Positions 18,715-26,390 of a DNA stretch of 36,638 bases are shown here, piece by piece. A program made the position numbers and the translations under genes. The stretch is taken from the NCBI GenBank assembly GCA_024226255.1, contig JAAELU010000292.1, positions 1-36,638 on the forward strand. The letters run 5' to 3'. The notes below the pieces were generated by a model, which was not told where the DNA came from, did no database searches, and saw only the letters and a program-made list of their open reading frames with translations. Position 1 is the first letter of the stretch. Each line of letters begins with the position of its first letter. This stretch comes from a bacterium (lineage in GTDB: Bacteria; Actinomycetota; Acidimicrobiia; Spongiisociales; UBA5794).

Positions 18715-20330
18715 GAGAGGGGCACGCTTTGTCCAGCTTTCACGTATGCGTCGTCGGAAAACCAAATACCAGCAATTGCGGCGATGCCGGCCGCCGCCCC
18801 GACGATGTCGAGATCGGGATTCCCGGCGTAGATCAGACCGAGCACCACCGGGACAACTACGCCGAGGAGTTGTCCGCCGAGCCACCACTCGCGGGCGAAT
18901 CGACCCTTCGTCATGTGATGCATCGCCTCGGCAACGTTTCGGGTCGGATGGCGCGAGACGAGTTCGGCGAGTGCAATCAGGCCCAGAGCGGCGGCCCCGC
19001 CGATGAGGCACCAGGTGGCGGCATCAACCAGGGGCTGGTCGTCGATAGAGAACACAAAGGCAGCCAGCAGAGTGGCCCCGCCACCGGCGGCGAAGGCCCC
19101 GGCAATCATGTGCCACAACAGGATGGGGTTCTGCCAGAGGTCCCTGGCTTCGGCCTGGCCAAACAGGAATGCGGTGTATCCGGCAACGCCGAGCCCGATG
19201 AAGGCAGCGATCCAGACGAGCGCTGACATTGCATCCCCACCGCTGAAGACACCCATGAAAAACCACAGTCCAAGGACCGCGGCGTAGGCACTGAGAATCC
19301 AGGCCCCACGCACCAGCCATGAACCGGGGTTGCCCTTTGTGAGGAGGTAGTGGAAACGATCGGGCCGCTTAAGGTCCCAGAGCAACAGAACTCCGGTAGC
19401 TGCCAGCAACAGCCCAGCAACGAGGGGCGCACCCCAACTGGCCCAGCGAGTGTCGATGTTGGCGCCACCCAGCAGCGCCATCGCCATAACGATCGCAAGG
19501 CCGGCGGCGATGCCCTTGGTGAGGAAGTAGCTCGAGACCCGCCAACCCCACGGCATGGGGTGGCGGTTGTTGTAGACGACCCGGGCCGGGGCATTGCGGT
19601 GTTCATGAACGATCTTGGGCCCGGGAGCGGCGTTGGGGTTAGGGGCCGAGTTGGGGTAGCCGCCGCCGGTTTGGGTAGCTGCTGAACCATTGGTGGGCGT
19701 CAGGTCCACCGCGAGCCATGAGGCGGCCGGGTCCTGCCAGATGCCGCCGTCGCCGGGGTCCACCGCGCCGAGCGGATCGAGGTTCGCCTTGTGGCCCCCC
19801 TTGTACCAGAGGTTCGGCTTGGTGCCTTGCTCGACTGCTCGCTGGGACAGTTTCTCGGTCGCCACCATCTGAGCGATTCGAGTGGTGGGATCGTCGAGGT
19901 CGCCGGCCACGATCGCTTGCTCGGGGCACACGACGACACAGGCCGGCTGCAGCCCGATGTCGGTGCGGTGGGCGCAGTAGTTGCATTTCTGCGCGGTGTG
20001 CTCTCCGGGGTCGATGTAGAGGGCGTCGTAGGGGCAGGCCTGCATGCAGCTCTTGCAGCCAATGCAGCGGTCGGTATCGAAGCCGACGATGCCGTCTCTA
20101 CGTTTGTAGAGGGCGGATGTGGGGCAGATTTCGACACAGGGAGCATCGGTGCAGTGATTACACCGCATAACGGAGAAGAACCGTTTGGTATCGGGCCAGG
20201 CGCCCTTCTCGACGTACTTGACCCAGGTTCGGTTAACGCCGAGAGGCACGTCGTGCTCGGTCTTGCAAGCCACGGTGCAAGCATGGCAGCCGATGCAGGT
20301 TGTCTGGTCAATTACAAAGCCGTAACGCAA
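18711..20330 (-). CDS. Fused ferredoxin-type FeS subunit + NrfD/PsrC-like membrane anchor (SoeB-SoeC-like fusion)
   Basis: 539 aa; four [4Fe-4S] Cys clusters in first ~190 aa (CIGCHACTVACK, CNHCTDAPCVEICP, CIGCKSCMQACP, CNYCAHR...CVVVCP), Pro/Gly/Asn linker, then about 8 hydrophobic helices. TTG start with GGAGGA. Confidence 0.85.
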   Translation of the reverse strand: MRYGFVIDQTTCIGCHACTVACKTEHDVPLGVNRTWVKYVEKGAWPDTKRFFSVMRCNHCTDAPCVEICPTSALYKRRDGIVGFDTDRCIGCKSCMQACPYDALYIDPGEHTAQKCNYCAHRTDIGLQPACVVVCPEQAIVAGDLDDPTTRIAQMVATEKLSQRAVEQGTKPNLWYKGGHKANLDPLGAVDPGDGGIWQDPAASWLAVDLTPTNGSAATQTGGGYPNSAPNPNAAPGPKIVHEHRNAPARVVYNNRHPMPWGWRVSSYFLTKGIAAGLAIVMAMALLGGANIDTRWASWGAPLVAGLLLAATGVLLLWDLKRPDRFHYLLTKGNPGSWLVRGAWILSAYAAVLGLWFFMGVFSGGDAMSALVWIAAFIGLGVAGYTAFLFGQAEARDLWQNPILLWHMIAGAFAAGGGATLLAAFVFSIDDQPLVDAATWCLIGGAAALGLIALAELVSRHPTRNVAEAMHHMTKGRFAREWWLGGQLLGVVVPVVLGLIYAGNPDLDIVGAAAGIAAIAGIWFSDDAYVKAGQSVPLS

Positions 20331-20366
20331 CTGTCCTCCGGCTCAGTAACCTAGCCGACAACTCAA

Positions 20367-20387
20367 TTGTCCGGACAATACGGACTA
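20367..20387 (-). promoter_or_regulatory. GntR-type operator overlapping promoter of the soe-like operon
   Basis: Minus strand TAGTCCGTATTGTCCGGACAA, identical to 25112-25132. Promoter reads TTGACC-N18-TATTGT on the minus strand; palindrome TTGTCCGGACAA overlaps the -10. Confidence 0.7.
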
Positions 20388-20437
20388 ATCGGCGGAGGGG
20401 TCAACTGCCGATGGATTCTGCGTGAATCCCGAGTCCT

Positions 20438-20773
20438 CTACAGGATCGTCGGGCGGTTGCCGTCGGTGCTGCGAAGCGGAAATCCAGCGGCGTCCCACGC
20501 CCTCAGGCCACCCGTAAGGTGATAAGCGGAGTAGCCGGCCTTGGCGAGTCTCTTGGCCGTTCGTTTCGACTTTGAGCCGTCGGCGCAAACCGCGATCACA
20601 GAATCGGCGCGGCCGACCGTATGGGAGTCAACCTGGCCGCGGGGTACTCGATCGGCTCCCTCGACGTGGCCGGCGGCCCAGTCGCGTTCACTGCGCACGT
20701 CGATCATGCGGGCGCCGGCGTCGACGAGTTTCCTTGCGGTTTCCGCGCTAATCGACTTGAACTCCGTGGCCAT
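20438..20773 (-). CDS. Single-domain rhodanese-like sulfurtransferase
   Basis: 111 aa; MIDVRSERDWAAGHVEGA, active-site loop VCADGSKS, LTGGLRAWDAAGFPL. Confidence 0.9.
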   Translation of the reverse strand: MATEFKSISAETARKLVDAGARMIDVRSERDWAAGHVEGADRVPRGQVDSHTVGRADSVIAVCADGSKSKRTAKRLAKAGYSAYHLTGGLRAWDAAGFPLRSTDGNRPTIL

Positions 20774-20849
20774 GGAATGATCTTATCCCGATGTGGAGCC
20801 GGCGTACATGAGGATCCGGCAGCGCGTCGTGCTAGCTAGCTAGTGCGAT

Positions 20850-22457
20850 ATGGAAGTTTTTCCGGTCAACTTGATGAATCCCGGCATGGGCGGCCTATTG
20901 TCTCGGGGTCGGGCAGACTGGATTGAGATGACCGCACGAACCTGGGAGAAGCCACAGCGCGGCGACGTCATTGCCGGCTTGAGTGTGGCAGTTGTGGTTA
21001 TTCCTCAGGCGTTGGCCTATGCCGAAATCGCCGGTCTCCCGGCATACATCGGGCTCTACGCTGCGGCACTGCCCCCTCTGGTTGCTGCCGTTTTTGTTTC
21101 GTCCCGGTATCTCCAAACCGGTCCTACCGCAATGACTGCGTTGCTGACTTTCGGCGCGGTTAGCCAGATCGCGAAACCCGGCTCAACGGAGTATGTGGAG
21201 GTCGCGATCGTTCTGGCGCTGATTGTGGGTCTCTTGCGGCTGGCGCTCGGACTCGTGAGAGGTGGCGTCGTTGCATTCCTGATGTCTTCGCCGGCCATGA
21301 TCGGCTTCACGGCTGCCGCCGCGATCCTGATCCTCGCCTCCCAGCTACCGACCGCGTTGGGCGTGTCGAGTGGCGACGGTTCGCTGCTCGGCAACGCCTG
21401 GGATGCCGTCGTCGATCCATCCGCCTGGAGTTGGCCGGCCCTCTTGATTGCGTTGGCGACGGGCGCCATCGTTCTTGCTGGGAGGCGGATCCATCAACTG
21501 TTTCCCGGAGTGCTGCTGGCTCTTGTCGCCGGGATCCTCTTCAGCGAGATCATCGATTACACCGGCCAGGTCGTGGGTGAGGTCCCCAGCGGTCTGCCAC
21601 CGCTGTCTCTGGCCTTCTCTTTCAACAGCATCTGGAAGCTGTTGATCCCGGGTGGCGTGATCGCGTTACTCGGTTTTGCCGAGGTGGCGGCCATCTCCCG
21701 CACCTTCGCGACTCAGGACCGGGAGCACTGGGATCCGAACCGCGAGTTCGTCTCACAGGGGATGGCCAACATTGCCGCGGCGGTTTCCGGTGGCTTCCCC
21801 GTTGGCGGCTCTTTCTCCCGATCCTCCATCGCGCGGGTGGCCGGAACGAAGACCCGATGGGCAGGAGCCATCACAGGCGTAGCTGTGTTGGCGTTCCTGC
21901 CATTCGCCAACGTCATTTCACCCCTTCCGCGGGCGGTGCTGGCGGCCATCGTCATCGTCGCTGTGCTGCGGCTGGTGCGCCTTGTGACGATGGTTCGTCT
22001 GATCGCCAAGACGTGGGGTCAAGCGTTCGTGGCGTGGGTGACCTTCTTCGCAACTCTGGCGCTGTCGCCACGTATTGAGCTGGGCGTCGTCGTCGGAGTT
22101 GTGTTGGCAGCTGCCGTGCACTTCCGCAGGGAGACGCTGATCCGGGTGTCGGCCGAACAGGATGGCGGAGTGCTAGTGCTGAAACCTGCGGGAGTCCTCT
22201 TCTACGGCTCCACTGCCCGCCTCGACGAGACGTTCTCGAATCACTTGGCCGCCCACCCGGAAACTGAGTCGGTGATCGTCGACCTCGAGGGGCTCGGCAG
22301 AATCGACTACACCGGTGCGCTGGCCCTCAAGGAGCTTCTCGACGACGCGGCTGCCGCCGGCCTCAGCGTCGGCGTCCGGGACATACCTCGCCACGCCGAA
22401 GGCACTCTCAATCGCAGCTGGGGCGATGATCTAACTCACCTCCGGTGGGAGGGATGA
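20850..22457 (+). CDS. SulP-family anion transporter with STAS domain (copy 1)
   Basis: GDVIAGLSVAVVVIPQALAYAEIAGLPAYIGLYAAALPPLVAA, C-terminal STAS (VIVDLEGLGRIDYTGALALKELL). Alternative ATG at 20928. Confidence 0.9.
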   Translation: MEVFPVNLMNPGMGGLLSRGRADWIEMTARTWEKPQRGDVIAGLSVAVVVIPQALAYAEIAGLPAYIGLYAAALPPLVAAVFVSSRYLQTGPTAMTALLTFGAVSQIAKPGSTEYVEVAIVLALIVGLLRLALGLVRGGVVAFLMSSPAMIGFTAAAAILILASQLPTALGVSSGDGSLLGNAWDAVVDPSAWSWPALLIALATGAIVLAGRRIHQLFPGVLLALVAGILFSEIIDYTGQVVGEVPSGLPPLSLAFSFNSIWKLLIPGGVIALLGFAEVAAISRTFATQDREHWDPNREFVSQGMANIAAAVSGGFPVGGSFSRSSIARVAGTKTRWAGAITGVAVLAFLPFANVISPLPRAVLAAIVIVAVLRLVRLVTMVRLIAKTWGQAFVAWVTFFATLALSPRIELGVVVGVVLAAAVHFRRETLIRVSAEQDGGVLVLKPAGVLFYGSTARLDETFSNHLAAHPETESVIVDLEGLGRIDYTGALALKELLDDAAAAGLSVGVRDIPRHAEGTLNRSWGDDLTHLRWEG

Positions 22458-22493
22458 GGAGATTGCCGAGTGTCTGACTTCCGATTTCTCCCC

Positions 22494-22570
22494 GTGTCCT
22501 GAGTCGTGAGTTCGTAGTGATTGTGCCGAGGGCCGCCACAATTCGGTGCATGACTTGCGACTCAGGACAC
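22494..22570. repeat. Long nested inverted repeat between the convergent SulP genes
   Basis: GTGTCCTGAGTCG (22494-22506) vs CGACTCAGGACAC (22558-22570), 13 bp perfect, extending inward with mismatches; inner ATTGTG (22520-22525) / CACAAT (22537-22542). Confidence 0.85.
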
Positions 22571-24285
22571 TAGAACAGATCCGCGTCGTGATCCTCGCTG
22601 CTCTCCGGGCTCCGCAACGGATTCTCCAAGCTGTATCCAGCTGTATCAAGAGCGCTCTCGATGTCGGGGTGGACGTTGTCGCGTCCGAGCCTGGCAAGTA
22701 GCCCGGAGCGCGTCATCACCTCGCGGACGGGCCCACGGATGGTCGCCACGTGTATCTGGATACCGGCGTCGTTGAAGTGGTCGATGACCTCGCGGAGGCT
22801 GTGGTCAGCCGACCCATCGAGGTCGGATACGGCGCTCGCATCGAGCACCACGGTGCGCAGATCGGGGCGTGACGCCACCAAAGCCAGCAATCGATCGCGG
22901 AGGAAGTTGGCATTCGCGAAGTACAGCGGGCCGTCCAGGCGAACGATGGCTAGATGAGCATCTGTGATCGTCCGGTAGGCCTCGACGTTGCGGAATGTCG
23001 TGGTTCCCGAGACCCGGCCCAGTTCCGCAATGTGCGGCTTGGCGCTGCCGTAGACGAAGAGGCCGAGGCTGACGAGGACGCCGATGGCGATCCCGATTTC
23101 GATGCCAAGAAGGAGCGTTGCCAGGAACGTTGCCAGCAGGGCAATCCCATCGGTGATGCGCACCCGGAAGATGCTGCGGGCGGTGGCCACGTCGACCAGG
23201 CTGGCAACCGCCACAACGATGATCGCCGCAAGAACAGCGTTCGGGAGGTTGAAGAACAGCGACGTGATCAACAGCACCGACAGGGCAACCGTCACTGCGG
23301 TGATGACTGTCGCCATTCCCGTGCGGGCACCTGCTTGGTAGTTGACCGCCGTACGCGAAAATCCACCGGCCACAGGGAAGCCCTGGAACAGACCGGCGGC
23401 CACGTTGGCCGCGCCCACCGCGATGAACTCTTGATTCGGGGAGATCTCCTGGCGAGTCTTGGCTGCCATGGCCTTGGCGATGCTGATTCCCTCGGTGTAT
23501 CCGATCAAAGCAACCGTCAGTGCGGTTGGGATCAATGCTTCGACGGAGTGCCAGCTGAGATCTGGCACTACCAAGCCGGGGAGCCCACTGGGGATGTCGC
23601 CGAGGACGGCGACGCCGCGGTCTGCGAGATCAACGCCGGCCACGATCGCGATGGCGGCGGCGACCACCAGTAGCGGGGTGGGGAATCGGGGCATGCTACG
23701 GCGTCCCACGATCAATACGGCCATCGCCGCGACCGATACGGCAACAGTGGTCGCGTGCACATCGCCCAGGTTGGACAGGATGTCTCCAACGCCGGCCACA
23801 AACCCATCTGGCCGCGGCAGGTCCAAACCGAGGAGCGGCCGGACCTGGCTCAATGCGATAATCAAGGCCGCGGCGCTCGTGAAACCAACCAAGACCGGGT
23901 GCGACAGCAGGTTGGTGAGGGCCCCGAGCCTCAGCACTCCAAGCACCAGCTGAATCACACCGACCATCAGGGCCAGCGTGCCTGCCAGCGCAACGTATTT
24001 GATCGGGTCGCCGTCTGCAAGTGGGGCCAGCCCGGACGCTGTCAGCAGAGAAATCACGGCAACCGGGCCAATGGCCAATTGGCCGCTTGTGCCGAGCATC
24101 GCATAGGCCAGGAGCGGCACGACGGACGCGTATAGCCCGGCGATGGGAGGCAGGCCGGCGAGCGAGGCATAGGCCATGCTCTGAGGTACCAGCATGACGG
24201 CGACGACTAGCCCCGCTCTCAGGTCATCTCGGAAGACCTCGCTCGAGTAGGTGCGGAGCCAGGTGGCGGCCGGGAAGGGGTTCAT
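22570..24285 (-). CDS. SulP-family anion transporter with STAS domain (copy 2)
   Basis: Probable start MNPFPAATWLRTYSSEVFRDDL at 24285, immediately after the gntR stop; MLVPQSMAYASLAGLPPIAGLYASVVPLLAYA; STAS VVLDASAVSDLDGSADHSL. Confidence 0.9.
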   Translation of the reverse strand: MNPFPAATWLRTYSSEVFRDDLRAGLVVAVMLVPQSMAYASLAGLPPIAGLYASVVPLLAYAMLGTSGQLAIGPVAVISLLTASGLAPLADGDPIKYVALAGTLALMVGVIQLVLGVLRLGALTNLLSHPVLVGFTSAAALIIALSQVRPLLGLDLPRPDGFVAGVGDILSNLGDVHATTVAVSVAAMAVLIVGRRSMPRFPTPLLVVAAAIAIVAGVDLADRGVAVLGDIPSGLPGLVVPDLSWHSVEALIPTALTVALIGYTEGISIAKAMAAKTRQEISPNQEFIAVGAANVAAGLFQGFPVAGGFSRTAVNYQAGARTGMATVITAVTVALSVLLITSLFFNLPNAVLAAIIVVAVASLVDVATARSIFRVRITDGIALLATFLATLLLGIEIGIAIGVLVSLGLFVYGSAKPHIAELGRVSGTTTFRNVEAYRTITDAHLAIVRLDGPLYFANANFLRDRLLALVASRPDLRTVVLDASAVSDLDGSADHSLREVIDHFNDAGIQIHVATIRGPVREVMTRSGLLARLGRDNVHPDIESALDTAGYSLENPLRSPESSEDHDADLF

Positions 24286-24286
24286 C

Positions 24287-25027
24287 TCAGCCCGCGACGA
24301 GGCGAGGTACGACCAGGGTGTCCGACGCTCTCCACTCGGCAAGGAAGCTGTAGCGATCTCCCCGTACCGAGGTGATGCGCCACTCCAGTGGGGCGCCCCG
24401 TGCCGTGGTGCGCCGCTCGATTTCGAGAACGGGCTCACCCGCGGCCAGTTCTAGGTACCCGGCGTGAACCGGATCCGGTAAGGCGGGCTTGATACGTTCT
24501 CGGCCTCCCTCGGGAGAGATGTGGCAGTGCTCCTTCAACTCCGAGTAGAGCGCGGTATGGCCGAAATCAATTCCGAGTAGTGATTTGGTGATCGTTCCCG
24601 GCAGCCAGGTGCGGTCGTGGGCTATCGGCTCGCCATCGGCAAGGCGGATCCGTTCGAGATAGAACAGGTCGGCATCGGCGGGTAGTTCGAGAACGGCTGC
24701 CGCTAGCTGGTCGTGCCGCATTTCGAGTGCCAGCACGATCGAATCCTGATTCATGCCGGCCTCTTCGATACTCTCGTAGAGTGAGTACACGGTCCCGAGA
24801 GGTTGCTCGTAGAGGGTGGTTTCAACTCGTGAGCCCCGACCGGGGTGCCGGCTGATTTTGCCCGAGGTCTGTAACTCGCGAACCGCCTCGCGCACTGTGT
24901 GCCGGCTCACGCCGTACGTTTCCATGAGTTCGCGGTCGGTGGGGAATCTCGAGTCGAACTCACCGGATTCCAAGCGCTGCAACAGGTCATCGAGGACTGT
25001 GCGCCACAGGGGAGTTCGCTGAGTCAT
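24287..25027 (-). CDS. GntR-family transcriptional regulator with UTRA domain (HutC subfamily)
   Basis: wHTH 'FPTDRELMETYGVSRHTVREAVRELQTSGKISRHPGRGSRV'; C-terminal UTRA-like effector domain. Confidence 0.9.
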   Translation of the reverse strand: MTQRTPLWRTVLDDLLQRLESGEFDSRFPTDRELMETYGVSRHTVREAVRELQTSGKISRHPGRGSRVETTLYEQPLGTVYSLYESIEEAGMNQDSIVLALEMRHDQLAAAVLELPADADLFYLERIRLADGEPIAHDRTWLPGTITKSLLGIDFGHTALYSELKEHCHISPEGGRERIKPALPDPVHAGYLELAAGEPVLEIERRTTARGAPLEWRITSVRGDRYSFLAEWRASDTLVVPRLVAG

Positions 25028-25111
25028 CTGGTGAACTTGGAGCCGAGGTTTCGTGTCATGATTGGTTGACCATTCCTTCGCCGCAAGGAATCACTTGACG
25101 GCCAGACTAAA

Positions 25112-25132
25112 TAGTCCGTATTGTCCGGACAA
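25112..25132 (+). promoter_or_regulatory. GntR-type operator overlapping rightward promoter (TTGACG-N18-TATTGT)
   Basis: TAGTCCGTATTGTCCGGACAA, 21-bp identity with the site upstream of the soe-like operon. Confidence 0.7.
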
Positions 25133-25155
25133 ATCTTACGAAGGGTGCCATATCA

Positions 25156-25308
25156 GTGGAGGCAATCGGGATCCGCACTGCCGGCCTGGGTGACGCGACC
25201 TACATCGTTACCGTTGGCGATCGGGCGCTCGCCAACGGGATCCTCGAAGGACTCGGTCTCGATCTGATCGTTGTGTCCAGGGGTGGGGTTCCGGACATCG
25301 TGAGCTGA
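25156..25308 (+). pseudogene. 50-codon ORF, possible internally deleted MBL-fold/rhodanese protein
   Basis: VEAIGIRTAGLGDATYIVTVGDRALANGILEGLGLDLIVVSRGGVPDIVS*: first half resembles the MBL N-terminal 'GLGDxxYLV', second half resembles a rhodanese C-terminus 'A..LE..G.....V..GGVPD'. Below the length cut-off of the ORF track. Confidence 0.45.
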
Positions 25309-25309
25309 C

Positions 25310-25927
25310 GTGGCCTCTACCTCCGCTGCCGAGCACTGGGACGGAATCTACGGATCCAAGGACGCCTCCACTCTCAGCTGGTACCAGGATGTACCCGCCA
25401 CTTCGCTGCACCTCATCTCCGCGGCCGGGCTGGGGCCTGATGATCGGGTGATCGATGTTGGCGCAGGCGCCTCGGCGCTGGCCGATTCCCTGGTCAGGCT
25501 GGGCTACTCATCCGTTGTCTTGACCGATATCTCGTCGGCGGCGCTGGCTTTGACCAGGCAGAGGGTCGCGGACGCCGTTGACTACGTGGTCAGCAACGTT
25601 CTTGACCTTGACCTCGGCCCTGCGGTCATGTGGCACGATCGGGCCGTCTTTCACTTCCTGGCCGATCCGGCCGATCAACTTCGCTACGCGGCCGTGATGG
25701 CCCGTCATGTCAGCTCCGGTGGCTACGCCATCGTGGCTACCTTTGCGCTCGACGGTGGGGAAATGTGTAGCGGCCTTCCGGTCACCCGATACTCGCCCGA
25801 AGCACTGGCGGAGTCATTTGAACCCGAGTTCTCGCTTGTCGAATCGTGCCGCGAAGAACACACCACACCCAATGGTTCCATCCAGCCTTTTACATTCGTC
25901 TTGCTCCAGAGGAATTCGCAGCCGTAG
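25310..25927 (+). CDS. Class I SAM-dependent methyltransferase
   Basis: 205 aa, GTG start; HWDGIYGSKDASTLSWYQ, VIDVGAGASALADSL, VLTDISSAALALTRQR. Confidence 0.88.
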   Translation: MASTSAAEHWDGIYGSKDASTLSWYQDVPATSLHLISAAGLGPDDRVIDVGAGASALADSLVRLGYSSVVLTDISSAALALTRQRVADAVDYVVSNVLDLDLGPAVMWHDRAVFHFLADPADQLRYAAVMARHVSSGGYAIVATFALDGGEMCSGLPVTRYSPEALAESFEPEFSLVESCREEHTTPNGSIQPFTFVLLQRNSQP

Positions 25928-25949
25928 AGGAAACGGTGCTCCGGCTCAG

Positions 25950-25962
25950 GACACCAGGTGTC
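25950..25962. repeat. Palindrome between convergent methyltransferase and arsR genes
   Basis: GACACC-a-GGTGTC, overlapping CTCAGGACAC (25945-25954), a 10-mer shared with the right arm of the 22494-22570 repeat. Confidence 0.7.
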
Positions 25963-25964
25963 TG

Positions 25965-26273
25965 CTACTCAGCGGGGACGAGTTGGTCGGCCATGACTTC
26001 GCGCAGCAGGTCCATGGCCTGAATGATCTTCGGCGAGGACAACGAGTAGTACACGAATTGGCCATCGCGCCGGGCGTTGACGAGACCCTTGTCGCGCAGG
26101 ATCGCCAGATGCTGAGAGACGTTGGCCTGTGGTAGCTCCAGCGTGGCACAGATCGTGCCGACAGCCAGTTCACCGTCGCGCAGCGCGTTGATGATCAACA
26201 GTCTCTTGGGATCGGCCAGGCCCTTGCACACACTTGCATGAAGCGCCATCAGTTCACGTCTAACGCCGGACAT
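25965..26273 (-). CDS. ArsR/SmtB-family regulator, candidate sulfane-sulfur-responsive repressor
   Basis: 102 aa from ATG at 26273 (MSGVRRELMALHASVCKGLADPKRLLIINALRDGELAVGTICATLELPQANVSQHLAILRDKGLV...); exactly two Cys (C16, C42); divergent from tusA. Confidence 0.88.
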   Translation of the reverse strand: MSGVRRELMALHASVCKGLADPKRLLIINALRDGELAVGTICATLELPQANVSQHLAILRDKGLVNARRDGQFVYYSLSSPKIIQAMDLLREVMADQLVPAE

Positions 26274-26351
26274 GTATTCACTATGCCATATGTACTCGGA
26301 GAGGGTCAAAGGGGCCGCGGCGCCGGGGGCCGCATTGATATGCAGAACCTG

Positions 26352-26381
26352 TTGACGCCGTGCTTGGCAGTATGGGATACT
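26352..26381 (+). promoter_or_regulatory. Sigma70-like promoter for the tusA-sHdr operon
   Basis: TTGACG (26352-26357) - N18 - GATACT (26376-26381). Confidence 0.5.
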
Positions 26382-26390
26382 CGGCCGCAG

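Noticed and set aside
18715-19011. N-terminal extension of the SoeA ORF (MPHRRGRRSG...)
   Set aside because: It lies out of frame within the FeS/NrfD gene; the ATGA-coupled start at 18714 is much more plausible. The Arg-rich stretch is not a Tat signal.
26271-26297. Possible second ArsR site over the arsR start (TACATATGGCATAGTGAATACATG on the minus strand)
   Set aside because: Only an imperfect ATAT-N8-GAAT match; too degenerate to call, although autoregulation remains possible.
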